DNA from: Xanthobacteraceae bacterium
GTDB taxonomy: Bacteria; Pseudomonadota; Alphaproteobacteria; Rhizobiales; Xanthobacteraceae
Direction of reading: 5' to 3'
Assembly (NCBI GenBank): GCA_029266425.1
Contig: JAQSWY010000024.1
Location: 1-64,000, forward strand
Length of the DNA stretch: 64,000 nt
Under the pieces are notes generated by a model that did no database searches, was not told the DNA's origin, and saw only the letters and a program-made list of their open reading frames with translations. Numbering within the stretch: the stretch's first letter is position 1; every line of letters begins with the position of its first letter. Positions 28,309-37,080 of the stretch are shown one piece after another. The position numbers and the translations under genes are program-made.

Positions 28309-28971
28309 CTAGCGCCACATGCTGTCCTGGTTTTGCCTGACCACCTTGAAGTCAGCGAAGTCGCCCCGGGACATGAAGATGTCGACGTCCCCTGCGATCG
28401 GTCCAAGTGCCTTGACGATCTGTGACTTCTTCAACGGGGTGCGAGGACCAACAATGACTTCGATCGGCATGAAGTTGTCGTTCATAAGCTGAAAGTAGTT
28501 ATCGCCTTCCTTGACGACACCATTCTGCCCAAGGTTGATAAAGGAGCGATACTCCTGCTCGTACCGCCAGCCTGACGCCTTGACACGCGTCATTTCCTTC
28601 ATCTGCTCGATGCTAATGTCTTCATATTTCGTTATACCGAGGTCGGCCTTCGTCGGGCGCTTCTTCACGTAGTTTACCTTGTAGAAGGCTTTGCTCGGCA
28701 CCTCGAAGCCGATCGCCATGCCCTTATAGCTGTCAGCGTAGTGAGCCCACATGAGCGGGCTCGACCAATTTTTCGCCATACAGATGATGCCTGACCGTGA
28801 GTGCATCCGGTCCCTTACTGCGCGTTGCTGTTTACGCTCGGCTTTATCGTCTAAGGCGATACCGATAAACTCGAAGTCGTCGTTCAGTTCTGCAATCCTG
28901 CCAATGCGGATACGCTTTTCCTGCAGGGCGACTAGACCCCAATGGGCGTTCAGGAACCTATATAGCCTCAT
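28309..28971 (-). CDS. DUF2971 domain protein
   Basis: A 220-residue DUF2971 protein. Family marks are the N-terminal LYRFLNAHWGLVALQEKRI, the core SGIICMAKNWSSPLMWAHYA followed by DSYKGMAIGFEV, and the later SGWRYEQEYRSF. The biochemical function is not known; the family often appears near phage-defence and toxin genes, and the Cys-x(n)-MW-H-Y core resembles an enzyme active site (inference). It starts 30 bases after the stop of the GIY-YIG gene on the same strand, so they are probably co-transcribed. It is convergent with the STAND-type gene, with 230 empty bases between the stops. Confidence 0.85.
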   Translation of the reverse strand: MRLYRFLNAHWGLVALQEKRIRIGRIAELNDDFEFIGIALDDKAERKQQRAVRDRMHSRSGIICMAKNWSSPLMWAHYADSYKGMAIGFEVPSKAFYKVNYVKKRPTKADLGITKYEDISIEQMKEMTRVKASGWRYEQEYRSFINLGQNGVVKEGDNYFQLMNDNFMPIEVIVGPRTPLKKSQIVKALGPIAGDVDIFMSRGDFADFKVVRQNQDSMWR

Positions 28972-29001
28972 TCCAACCGGGCGCCTGTGCTGGCAGCCCC
29001 C

Positions 29002-29469
29002 CTAGTGCGTGTTAAAGTCGTTGTAGGGCGTTTCGAGGGCTATGCAGACGTAGGCCTCCAGCAGAGCCTGTCGCATCTGGTCGTTCTCCTCGACAAAGCG
29101 ATAGTCCATGGCCCGGATGCGGGCCTTGGCTGCTGTGAAGGCATCAGCATAGTCCGGACGTAATATCATGTCGGCCCGGCCCTCGCCCTGTCGGTACGTC
29201 GCCTTGTGGCCAACGACCTCCGCCATCAGCTTCCATGCAAAAGAGGCCTGGTTTTGCTTCGCGGAAACGCCGCAGTGTAGGCCGTACCTGTAGGCGATAC
29301 GGTTCGAGCGCCCAACGTAAAGATGGCGGTCGTCCTCGCTGAAGAGGTAGATGCCGCTCTTGGGCGTGGACACCCGCGATGGTGGAGTTCCGCGCAGCGG
29401 TTCCATGGCCATCAGCCGCTCAAATGAGGGGTGAAGGCTCTCCACCACCTCGGCAAATTTCGGGTGCAT
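29002..29469 (-). CDS. GIY-YIG nuclease-fold protein
   Basis: A 155-residue protein with a GIY-YIG core: GIYLFSEDDRHLYVGRSNRI contains the GIY and the Y-V-G (YIG-equivalent) motifs followed by the conserved Arg. The expected catalytic Glu could be the one in LLEAYVCIAL near the C-terminus, followed by the family-like ending TPYNDFNTH. I start at ATG 29469 because GGGGGA lies six bases upstream; the longer frame begins in unconvincing sequence. It leads a two-gene unit with the DUF2971 gene. A DNA-cutting role in defence is suggested by the neighbourhood only. Confidence 0.8.
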   Translation of the reverse strand: MHPKFAEVVESLHPSFERLMAMEPLRGTPPSRVSTPKSGIYLFSEDDRHLYVGRSNRIAYRYGLHCGVSAKQNQASFAWKLMAEVVGHKATYRQGEGRADMILRPDYADAFTAAKARIRAMDYRFVEENDQMRQALLEAYVCIALETPYNDFNTH

Positions 29470-29916
29470 CAATATCCCCCAAGGTTCCGAGCTTCCTTCG
29501 CGTCTCGGCAACCATATGGTCTTGGGTGCCATACTTGGCTTCGAAAGTCAGCATCCCATTTTTGACGCACTCTCCAAAGTTTCCGCTAGTATGACCCTTT
29601 TCACAGGGCGCACTGTTTTTGACCAATGTGCCTTCCTACCATACCGACCCCAGTTTTTGTGGACCTGCACCCGACGTGTCCACGGACAGCACACGGAAGC
29701 CGAGCGACCGTAGGATTTGTCGAACGGCAGCTTTCGGGAAACTGACGAGGTTGTCGGAATGGCCGGAATGGGGCGAGAAGCCGAACGGCCGCTATAGCGC
29801 AACCAGGCAATTTCTGTTCTTGGCGCGTAGCGACAAGGGCGCTTGAACCGGATATGGCCAACGGAGACGATGGTGCCGGCGCTACTGCCGAGCGAGACTC
29901 GGGAGATCCGCGCCAG
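29470..29916. other. Gene-free junction between defence-like genes and metabolic cargo
   Basis: About 450 bases with no convincing gene on either strand. It includes CGAACGGCAGCTTTC at 29721-29735, the inverse of the GAAAGCTGCC words seen elsewhere in the island, followed by other decayed-looking sequence. It probably marks where cargo modules were joined. Confidence 0.5.
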
Positions 29917-30342
29917 TCACCCGGCCGGAATGAAACGCAGGGTGCCGGCCCGGCGCGTCGGCTTTCCGGTGTCGCCGGTGTGGTTGACGCCGTCCATGAC
30001 GGGCACCTCGAGGAAATCGAACGGGCTTACTCCGTCGAGGCAGGCGACGTTGACCGCATATAGGCTCTGATCGGACCGTCGTTGATGGTGGGTGTAAATC
30101 CCGCAGCGCGAACAGAAGAAGTGCTGCGCGGCTCCGGTATGGAAGCGGTAGCTCGTCAGCATCTCCTCGCCCTTGAGGATGCGGATCCCGCCAATTTCGG
30201 CCATCGCGACGACCGCTCCGCGCATGCGGCAGTAAGAGCAGGTGCAGCGCCGGATCGAGTTGAAGCCGTCGCTGAGCGTCACCTCGAAGCGCACGGCCCC
30301 GCAATGGCACCGGCCCGTCCGGGCATTCGTATCTCTTGCCAT
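29917..30342 (-). CDS. GFA (glutathione-dependent formaldehyde-activating-like) family protein
   Basis: A 141-residue zinc-binding protein of the GFA/CENP-V family, some of whose members catalyse or assist addition of glutathione to aldehydes. The cysteine motifs are intact: GRCHCGAVRFE, RRCTCSYCRMRG and FFCSRCGIYTHHQRR. I start at ATG 30342, just before the first motif. It lies 76 bases after the stop of an MFS exporter on the same strand and is probably in its operon. Its substrate is unknown. Confidence 0.88.
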   Translation of the reverse strand: MARDTNARTGRCHCGAVRFEVTLSDGFNSIRRCTCSYCRMRGAVVAMAEIGGIRILKGEEMLTSYRFHTGAAQHFFCSRCGIYTHHQRRSDQSLYAVNVACLDGVSPFDFLEVPVMDGVNHTGDTGKPTRRAGTLRFIPAG

Positions 30343-30418
30343 GTCACTCGCCGTGTCTCTTGCCAGATCGTTCCTTGTCGAATCCTCACGCGGGCAGTGT
30401 AGGCGCGACGATCGCCGC

Positions 30419-31624
30419 TCACCGCCTTGCCAGCCGTGGCCCGAGGGCAAGGGCGAGCGGCAGATTCACGAGCGCCGCGGCGGCGGTCGCCAGCGTTGCG
30501 GCGACGGGGCCGGCCTGATCGCCTACCACACCGAACAGCAACGGCGACAGCGCGCCGGAGCCGATCACCCCCGTGTAAAAGACGGCGAAGGCGCGCTCGG
30601 TTCGGTCGGCGGGCGCCAGTTCCGGCACGGTGCCGTAGAGCACCGAGGAGGTGCCGTTCAAGCTGAGCCCCAGGAGCGGCAAGAGAACCAGCAGCGCTGC
30701 CAGTGGAAGGATAGCAGCGAGGGCGATCATGAGGGCCGTCATCCCCTCGGTGCACATGGTGACGACGACGATGCCCCAGCGCTGGGCGAGCCAGCCGCAG
30801 GCGAGCTTGCCTGCCGCGCCGCCCAGGAAGACAAGGGCGAGCGCCGTCCCGATGAGCGGCTGTGACGCGCCCTTTAGCTGCAGCAGAAACGGCAGGAAGG
30901 TCAGGAAACCCATGCGTACGCCGGTATCGATCACCCCGATGGACAGCAGGAGCGGAAAGCCACGCCCGCCGTGCCGCGCGGGCCCGGGTACGGAGGCAGA
31001 GATTGGGGGCGCCGGTTCGATGCTCGGCATGAACAGAGCGAGCAATGCGGCTACAGCGACACCGGCGAGGGCGAGCAGCCACAGCGAGGGCCGCCACGGC
31101 GCGATGGACAGGCCGAGCGACAGCGCGGCCGGGATGATGGCCTTGCCGAGGTCGCCCGTGAAATTATAGGTGCCGAGCGGCCCGCGCGCCGCCGACCCAT
31201 AGGCGCGCGCCACCGCGCTGGAGGCGATCGGATGCTGGACGCTGGAGCCGGCGCCGGAGACGAGCAGCGCGGCATACAGGCCCATCGCGCCGCCACTGAA
31301 GCCGGCCAGTGCATAGCCAGTCGCGGCGAGCACCGTCCCGAGGATCAACACCGCCCGGCCGCCGACATGATCGGCGAGCCAGCTCGCGGGCATCTGCAAC
31401 GCGGCCATGGCGCCAGCATAGAGACCGCGCAGCAGCGCGAGCGCGACATAGTCCAGGCCGAACTCGGCCCGCCATACCGGAAGGAGCACGTAGATCGCAT
31501 CGGTGTAGCCGTCATGCAGCGCGTGCGCGAGGCCGGAAAGGGCCAGCGTGCGCCGGCGGGTCCGGGGCGCTGAGGGCTGCGCCGACGATGGAGCGGACGA
31601 GGCTATGCTGGATGATTTTGTCAC
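30419..31624 (-). CDS. MFS efflux transporter, fosmidomycin-resistance (Fsr)-like
   Basis: A 401-residue inner-membrane exporter with about 12 spans. The first span region SGLAHALHDGYTDAIYVLLP matches the Fsr subfamily, where a His/Asp pair follows the start of helix 1, and the helix 4 region has GAGSSVQHPIASS. Fsr proteins expel small phosphonate drugs or other toxic compounds; the true substrate here is unknown. Divergent from a GcvA-type LysR gene 73 bases away, which is likely its regulator. A GFA-family gene follows downstream. Confidence 0.9.
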   Translation of the reverse strand: MTKSSSIASSAPSSAQPSAPRTRRRTLALSGLAHALHDGYTDAIYVLLPVWRAEFGLDYVALALLRGLYAGAMAALQMPASWLADHVGGRAVLILGTVLAATGYALAGFSGGAMGLYAALLVSGAGSSVQHPIASSAVARAYGSAARGPLGTYNFTGDLGKAIIPAALSLGLSIAPWRPSLWLLALAGVAVAALLALFMPSIEPAPPISASVPGPARHGGRGFPLLLSIGVIDTGVRMGFLTFLPFLLQLKGASQPLIGTALALVFLGGAAGKLACGWLAQRWGIVVVTMCTEGMTALMIALAAILPLAALLVLLPLLGLSLNGTSSVLYGTVPELAPADRTERAFAVFYTGVIGSGALSPLLFGVVGDQAGPVAATLATAAAALVNLPLALALGPRLARR

Positions 31625-31697
31625 CTCACGACCTTGCTCCTGCTAGAATGCGCCGCGCAAACGACTAATTCTGCCTATCGATGTCAGCTAAACTCAC

Positions 31698-32606
31698 ATG
31701 ACGGCTCCCTCAAGCCACCGGCCTCTGCCGCCTCTCAATGCCGTGCGTGCGTTTGAGGCTGCCGCGCGCCGGTCGAGCTTCAAGGACGCCGCGGCGGAGC
31801 TCGGCGTCACCCATGGCGCGGTCAGCCGGCAGATCCGACTTCTGGAGGAGTGGCTCGGGCCGCCGGCGCTGTTCCGCCGCCTGAGCCACGGGGTTGCCCT
31901 CACGGCGGAGGGGCGGGCTCTGCTCGCCGACATCCAGCCCGCGCTGGAGCGTATCGCCGGGGCGGCGGCACGTCACGGCCGGGAGGCCAGCGGCACTGTG
32001 ATGCTTCGGGTCAACGCGCTCGCCACCTTCAGCCTGCGCTGGCTGGTGCCGAAACTCGGCATGCTACGGGAGGCGCATCCCGACATTGAGATCGAACTGA
32101 CGACCGGCAACGAGCCGGTGGACGAGCTGGTCGACGACTACGACCTGATCATCCGCGGCGGACCGGACGCCTTTCACGGCTTCGAGGCCCGCCTTCTGCT
32201 CCCGGAGAGGCGGCTTCCCGCTTGCAGTCCCGCCCTGCTGCGACGCCAGCCGCTCGACGAGGTGGGCGATCTCGCAGGGCACACGCTTCTCCATGTTGCC
32301 AGCATGCCGCGGCTCTGGCGCGATTGGTTGGCACAAGCCGGGCACGGCTCGCTCGAACCGGCGGCCACGCTGACGCTGGACCACTTCTATTTGTCGATTC
32401 AGGCGGCCGTAGACGGCCTTGGCGTGGCAATGGCGCCATCCACCCTCATCGAGCAGGACCTGAGCACGGGGCGGCTGTTGACGCCCTTTCCGCACATCTC
32501 GCTGCCGTCGCGCAGCTATTTTGCCTATACGCCTCTGGACTCGTCGCTGCGCGCCGCCAGCGAGCGCGCATGCGCATGGATCGAGGGCTTTGGCGGTGCG
32601 TCTTGA
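31698..32606 (+). CDS. LysR-family regulator (GcvA-like)
   Basis: A 302-residue LysR regulator with the GcvA-branch start PLPPLNAVRAFEAAARRSSF, the winged helix AAELGVTHGAVSRQIRLLEE and an effector domain with SLRWLVPKLGMLREAHPDIE. It is divergent from the Fsr-like exporter with only 73 bases between starts, so control of that exporter is the simplest reading. Its end faces another LysR gene 107 bases away. Confidence 0.92.
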   Translation: MTAPSSHRPLPPLNAVRAFEAAARRSSFKDAAAELGVTHGAVSRQIRLLEEWLGPPALFRRLSHGVALTAEGRALLADIQPALERIAGAAARHGREASGTVMLRVNALATFSLRWLVPKLGMLREAHPDIEIELTTGNEPVDELVDDYDLIIRGGPDAFHGFEARLLLPERRLPACSPALLRRQPLDEVGDLAGHTLLHVASMPRLWRDWLAQAGHGSLEPAATLTLDHFYLSIQAAVDGLGVAMAPSTLIEQDLSTGRLLTPFPHISLPSRSYFAYTPLDSSLRAASERACAWIEGFGGAS

Positions 32607-32713
32607 GCTCGCATGTATGCATTCCACACCTCGCGGCGCCACCGTCCGCGCGAGCGCGCCAGCACCGATCTTGGAGCTTCTACGGGAATCTCGAGTCATT
32701 TCAGGGCCGCACA

Positions 32714-33574
32714 TCATGCCGTTGCATTCACCAGATGGTCCGACACCGTCGAGATGAACGCGCGAAGACGCTTAAGACGCCGTAGGTCCCGGTGGTATCC
32801 CATCCAAATTTCTCGCGTCGGCGGCGGCGTCGGCAGTTCCAGTCTACGGATGCCGGGGATCTGATTGCCGACCACGCGGGGCAGGACGGCGATGCCGACG
32901 CCTTGCCTGCACATGCGCCCCTGGACGTTGCGGTTGTTTGATCGCAGGACCGGTCTCGCGTTGGGGAAACTCTCGATGAGCCACGCGATGTCAGGGAAAT
33001 GGCCCGTGGATGTTTCATGGGTGATCAGCCGGAAGCCGGTCCCATCGCCATATTCGGGATCAACTGCCTCCTCGGCGATGTAGACGCCGTATTCGAGCCT
33101 GAAGAGCCGCCGCTGAACGACATCGGCGGTGTCGAACGGAACGATACGAAAAGCGACGTCGGCCTCCCGTTGGGCAAGGTTGAACAAGCGCGTGCCGGTC
33201 AGGATCTCGACGTCGACATTGGGATAGGCCTTCGAGAAATCCGCCAGGATGGGAGGGAGCACATAGGCCCCAAACCAATCCGCTGACGAAATGCGGAGAT
33301 TGCCTTTAAGAGTCTGCTCCTGCCCCGCAAGGCGGCGCTCCATGGCCAGCGCCCCTTCTTCCATTTGCTCGGCCAGCGCGATGATCCCGTGGCCCTCTTC
33401 GGTCAGGACAAGACCGTCCGCCGTGCGCTGGAAGAGCGTGTGACCGATCGCCTGCTCAAATGCGCGCAGGCGCCTGCCGACGGTCGGATGGCTTGTCCGA
33501 AGCGAACGCGCGGCACCGCCGAGCGTGCCGGATCGCACAACAGCGAGGAAGATCCTTACGTCACTCCATTCCAT
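32714..33574 (-). CDS. LysR-family regulator
   Basis: A 286-residue LysR regulator: MEWSDVRIFLAVVRSGTLGG begins the winged helix, with ARSLRTSHPTVGRRLRAFEQ as its recognition region. Effector domain from about residue 88 (KGNLRISSADWFGAYVLPPI). Divergent from the SDR gene at 33737 with a 162-base gap that contains a 20-base palindrome, the likely binding site. This group often controls neighbouring oxidoreductases. Confidence 0.92.
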   Translation of the reverse strand: MEWSDVRIFLAVVRSGTLGGAARSLRTSHPTVGRRLRAFEQAIGHTLFQRTADGLVLTEEGHGIIALAEQMEEGALAMERRLAGQEQTLKGNLRISSADWFGAYVLPPILADFSKAYPNVDVEILTGTRLFNLAQREADVAFRIVPFDTADVVQRRLFRLEYGVYIAEEAVDPEYGDGTGFRLITHETSTGHFPDIAWLIESFPNARPVLRSNNRNVQGRMCRQGVGIAVLPRVVGNQIPGIRRLELPTPPPTREIWMGYHRDLRRLKRLRAFISTVSDHLVNATA

Positions 33575-33629
33575 CGCGGCCCCCGCACAAAACTGAACGC
33601 CGAGAGTACAGCTATGTCACTTAACGAAC

Positions 33630-33649
33630 GAATCTAAGCACCTAGATTC
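33630..33649. promoter_or_regulatory. Inverted repeat between LysR and SDR genes
   Basis: GAATCTA-AGCACC-TAGATTC has perfect seven-base arms and a six-base spacer. It lies about midway between the divergent LysR start (33574) and SDR start (33737). The size and place fit the recognition site of a dimeric regulator, most simply the LysR protein next to it. Confidence 0.6.
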
Positions 33650-33736
33650 CCGCCATCGTCTGGGGCGCGTCGCTTTGGGGGATTCCGCCACCCCATGAGG
33701 GCGGCTGCGTGGGTGAAACAACTCGGAGAAGAAGTT

Positions 33737-34561
33737 ATGAAAACCTGGCTTATCACAGGCTGTTCGAGCGGCTTCGGCCAGCGGCTCGCGCTCGCCGCGG
33801 CACAGCGCGGCGAGCGGGTTATAGCGACGGCCCGCAATGTCAGGACGATCGAGAAGATGGCCGAACCTTTCGGCGATCGCATGATCACTATGCCGCTCGA
33901 CGTGACCGATGCGGCGGCAGCCAAGGCAGCTGTCGCCAAGGCGGTCGAGACCTTTGGCGGGTTAGACGTGCTCGTGAACAATGCCGGCTACGCACTGTTC
34001 GGCGCGATCGAGGAAGGCACGCCCGAAGAATATCGGCCGATGTTCGATGTAAACGTGTTCGGTCTGATCGAAACCACCAGAGCCGCGCTACCCGTCCTGC
34101 GACGTTCGGGTGGAACGATCGTCAACATGTCGTCCGGTGCGGGTATCGAGGGCCGCGGCGGCGGAGGCTATTACCACGCCGCCAAGTTTGCTGTGGAAGG
34201 AATTTCCGAAGCGCTCGCCGGCGAGCTGAAGCCGTTCGGAGTTCGCGTGCTGATCGTCGAACCCGGGCCGTTTCGCACCGATTTCCTTGGCCGATCGATC
34301 ACGATGGCGGCCAACGAGATGCCCGAATATGCCGCAAGCTCACGCAAACACTATCGCGAAACCAGCGACGGCAATCAGGCCGGCGATCCCGACAAGGCGA
34401 TCGCTGTGATCCTGCAGGCAGTCGACGCCGAGGACGCCCCGCTCCATCTACCGCTCGGCCCGGCCGCGCACGCGATCGCCGAGCGGAAGCTGGCAGCCTT
34501 TCGCAGCGACATTGACGCCTGGCGTGACATCACGATCGCCACCGATTTCGACCGGCCCTGA
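33737..34561 (+). CDS. Short-chain dehydrogenase/reductase
   Basis: A 274-residue classical SDR that should reduce or oxidise a carbonyl/alcohol with NAD(P). The cofactor motif TGCSSGFG is at the N-terminus, NNAGYALFG follows, and the active-site Ser and Tyr-x3-Lys are present (MSSGAGIEG and YYHAAKFAVEG). The ATG at 33737 has GGAGAAG upstream; the earlier start at 33695 lacks support. First gene of a group with an epoxide-hydrolase-like enzyme and a VOC protein, divergent from a LysR regulator. The substrate is unknown. Confidence 0.93.
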   Translation: MKTWLITGCSSGFGQRLALAAAQRGERVIATARNVRTIEKMAEPFGDRMITMPLDVTDAAAAKAAVAKAVETFGGLDVLVNNAGYALFGAIEEGTPEEYRPMFDVNVFGLIETTRAALPVLRRSGGTIVNMSSGAGIEGRGGGGYYHAAKFAVEGISEALAGELKPFGVRVLIVEPGPFRTDFLGRSITMAANEMPEYAASSRKHYRETSDGNQAGDPDKAIAVILQAVDAEDAPLHLPLGPAAHAIAERKLAAFRSDIDAWRDITIATDFDRP

Positions 34562-34611
34562 GCGCCGGCGGCGGACTCTGTTTGACCGTCGACATCGATT
34601 GGAAAGCGATC

Positions 34612-35460
34612 ATGATCGCAGCTTTGAAGGGGTTTACCCAGCAGCTGGTGCCGGTGAACGGCATCAAGATCAACGCCGTGACGGGAGGCTCAGGCCCGCC
34701 GATCCTTCTGCTTCACGGCTGGCCGGAGACATGGTGGGAATGGCACCATGTGATGCCGCTGCTGGTCGAGCATTTCAGCGTGGTGACTATCGACCTGCGC
34801 GGCGCGGGTTTTTCCGACTGCCCGCAGGGCGGCTATGACAAGGCGACGATGGCGCGCGATGCGCATGAAGTGATGCTTGCCCTTGGGCATGAACGCTATG
34901 CCGTGTGCGGTCATGACATTGGCGGAATGGTGGCATTGCCCCAGGCCGCCATCTATCGGGAGGCTGTTACACACCTGGCCGTCCTCGACGTTCCACTTCC
35001 TGGCTGGACGCAATGGGAGTCGACGACGGCAAGGATCTGGCACTTCAGTTTTCATATGAACCGGGATCTACCCGAGCGCCTGATCCATGGCCGGGAATAT
35101 GACTATGTTTCGGCGTTCATGGCGGAGCGGTTCTACGATCACAGCACTTTCGATCCGGCGGACATCGAGGTCTACGCGAAAGCAATGGCCCTTCCTGGCC
35201 GCACGCGCGGCGGCATGGAATGGTATCGAGCCCTCGCGGCCGACCACGCCGCCGCGCTCGAGTATAAGAAGCGACCGCTGGAAATACCGGTGCTAGGTCT
35301 CGGCGGGGAGCAGCGCTTCGGTGCGCATATGGTTCCGATGCTTCAGGAGTTTGCCAGCAACGTGACGGGCGGCTCGATTGCGCGGTGCAGCCACTATGTC
35401 GCTGACGAGCGGCCGAATGAAGTCGCAGCCGCTCTGATCGATTTCATCAAGGCCAATTGA
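34612..35460 (+). CDS. Alpha/beta hydrolase, epoxide hydrolase/dehalogenase-like
   Basis: A ~282-residue alpha/beta hydrolase. The oxyanion motif HGWPETWWEW and the nucleophile elbow CGHDIGGMVA show an Asp nucleophile, as in soluble epoxide hydrolases and haloalkane dehalogenases. The catalytic His is probably that in RCSHYVADERP. ATG 34612 has GGAAAG five bases upstream; a TTG at 34582 is possible. It lies 50 bases after the SDR and 105 before the VOC gene. Together they could process an epoxide or halide and its carbonyl product (inference). Confidence 0.9.
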   Translation: MIAALKGFTQQLVPVNGIKINAVTGGSGPPILLLHGWPETWWEWHHVMPLLVEHFSVVTIDLRGAGFSDCPQGGYDKATMARDAHEVMLALGHERYAVCGHDIGGMVALPQAAIYREAVTHLAVLDVPLPGWTQWESTTARIWHFSFHMNRDLPERLIHGREYDYVSAFMAERFYDHSTFDPADIEVYAKAMALPGRTRGGMEWYRALAADHAAALEYKKRPLEIPVLGLGGEQRFGAHMVPMLQEFASNVTGGSIARCSHYVADERPNEVAAALIDFIKAN

Positions 35461-35565
35461 AACTCTGCGCCCGCGCCGTCGTAAGCCGGGCGGATCACGA
35501 GACTGCAGGCGAGTTGCGCCCGCACCCATCGCGTTCGATCAACCAGACAAGAAAGGAAGACTATC

Positions 35566-36096
35566 ATGACCGCACCTGTCATTCGCGGCGTCAATCATAT
35601 CGGCATCACGGTGCCCGACATCGAAGCAGCAAAATCGTTCCTGGTGGAAGCTTTCGGCGGCCAGCTGATCTATCAGTCCTTCGGACCGCAGGACCCTCCG
35701 CGACAGGGACCCGAATTCGAGCGAGCCACTGGCGCTTGTCCCGGAACGGTCGTGCGGGCGCAGGCGATGGTCAAGATTGGAAGCGGACCGGACATCGAGC
35801 TCTTTGAAATGCATGGCCCCGAACAAGCCCAGCCGGTTCGAGCCAGCGACTTCGGCATTACGCACTTCGGCGTCTACACTGACGACATCGACGCTTCGGT
35901 TGAGCGCTTTGAGAAGGCCGGTGGCACAGTCCTTACCGCGCCGCGCGCTATTCCCTACGCAACCGAAAAAGGTCCTGGAAACAGGGTCTGCTATTGCCGC
36001 ATGCCATGGGGCACGACGATTGAGTTCATCACCACGCCTGACCGGATGGCCTATCATGACCAGACGGATCTGCGCAGGTGGCAGGACGAGGACTGA
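35566..36096 (+). CDS. VOC (glyoxalase/dioxygenase fold) family protein
   Basis: A 176-residue vicinal-oxygen-chelate protein. The first module starts RGVNHIGITVPDIEAAKSFL (metal-ligand His) and the second contains GITHFGVYTDDIDASVERFE, with a Glu ligand candidate in WGTTIEFITTP. VOC enzymes include lyases, dioxygenases, epimerases and antibiotic-binding proteins; no choice can be made here. A ribosome site (AGAAAGGAAGA) precedes the ATG. Third gene of the SDR-hydrolase group. Confidence 0.9.
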   Translation: MTAPVIRGVNHIGITVPDIEAAKSFLVEAFGGQLIYQSFGPQDPPRQGPEFERATGACPGTVVRAQAMVKIGSGPDIELFEMHGPEQAQPVRASDFGITHFGVYTDDIDASVERFEKAGGTVLTAPRAIPYATEKGPGNRVCYCRMPWGTTIEFITTPDRMAYHDQTDLRRWQDED

Positions 36097-37080
36097 GCAG
36101 GACGCGAAAAGGGATCCGCATCAGTTCAGTCGCGGCGATGTTGACGCTGTCGGAAGGCTTGACGAGTGCGCAACCGCGACGGCTATTGTGACGGCCGCGA
36201 TGCGCCGCGAGCGGCTAAGTTCGTACGACTCCGATGCGCGTGAACCATCGAGAGTGTCGGGGCGGGCAGCAAGAACGATGGCCGCCGCCGTATCATGTCA
36301 CCAATTATCTGACCCGCTACTGTTGCCCTGCGTGATGCGGTGTGTGTCACTAGTCGGACAGTCCGAAGAGGCAGCATAGGAACGCAAAGCACGATAGGCT
36401 GCCGTTCGCTGATCAACGCCAGTGTCAGCTAGTGCCCTCGACGCTGCGTTACCCTACGCGTTCTCCATCTCGACCAATCTTGGCCTTGGAGAACAACTAT
36501 GGCGTAGTCTCGATTTGACCCAGCAGGGCAGCCCCGGTCGGCTTGGAATGCTGGCAAGACAGTCGGAACAAAGCGCCCGTTAACCCAGAACCAAATCTGG
36601 GCGGTCGCTTCCATCTCTATCGCGAAGGCAGGCTGAGGGACAAAGCTCTTCTTTCGGCCTCGCGATCGACAGCAAGTTGCCGTGGGCCGGACATTCGTTC
36701 TTGGCCCTACCGCGTCAGCGGTCTGATGGTGATTGTCTGGAGCTCCGCCAAGACCCGACAATCCGATTCCGGCCCTCTATGCCGACGATTGACGGCGCAA
36801 GAACGGCAGCTTCCGCGAAGCCGTTAGTGACCGTCGAACGACTGCAACGGCGTTGGCTACGGAACGGCAGCCTTCCGCCATCCGTTCGCCTAAGCGGACC
36901 GACAGCCCTCGGCCCCAAACCGGCCATTCGTCGTCGCCGCAGCGAACTTCTGCTTATGGCGCGGAGGTCGCGTCGGAGAGAGCAATGGCCGCCACAGCTC
37001 GCAGATGATAATCCGCCGCCCGAGGCGTGATCGAAGCGCAACCTCATCGCCCTTGGCTAAACAACCCACGCGCATCACGT
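36097..37080. other. Gene-free stretch of about 1 kb within the cargo
   Basis: No convincing gene. Open frames here are short, Arg/Ser/Pro-rich and unlike any family. GGCAGC-type words at 36801-36811 and 36863-36873 echo those in other gaps of the island. The region looks like decayed intergenic DNA between two cargo modules. Confidence 0.5.

Noticed and set aside
26426..28318. A 630-codon open frame antisense to the nuclease-STAND gene
   Set aside because: Its composition (Arg/Leu/Gln/Asp-rich, no domain) is what the opposite strand of a GC-rich gene gives; the plus-strand protein has clear nuclease and ATPase motifs.
36429..37047. Several 90-117-codon frames in the 36.1-37.1 kb gap
   Set aside because: They overlap on both strands, are Arg/Ser/Pro-rich, and none resembles a family.
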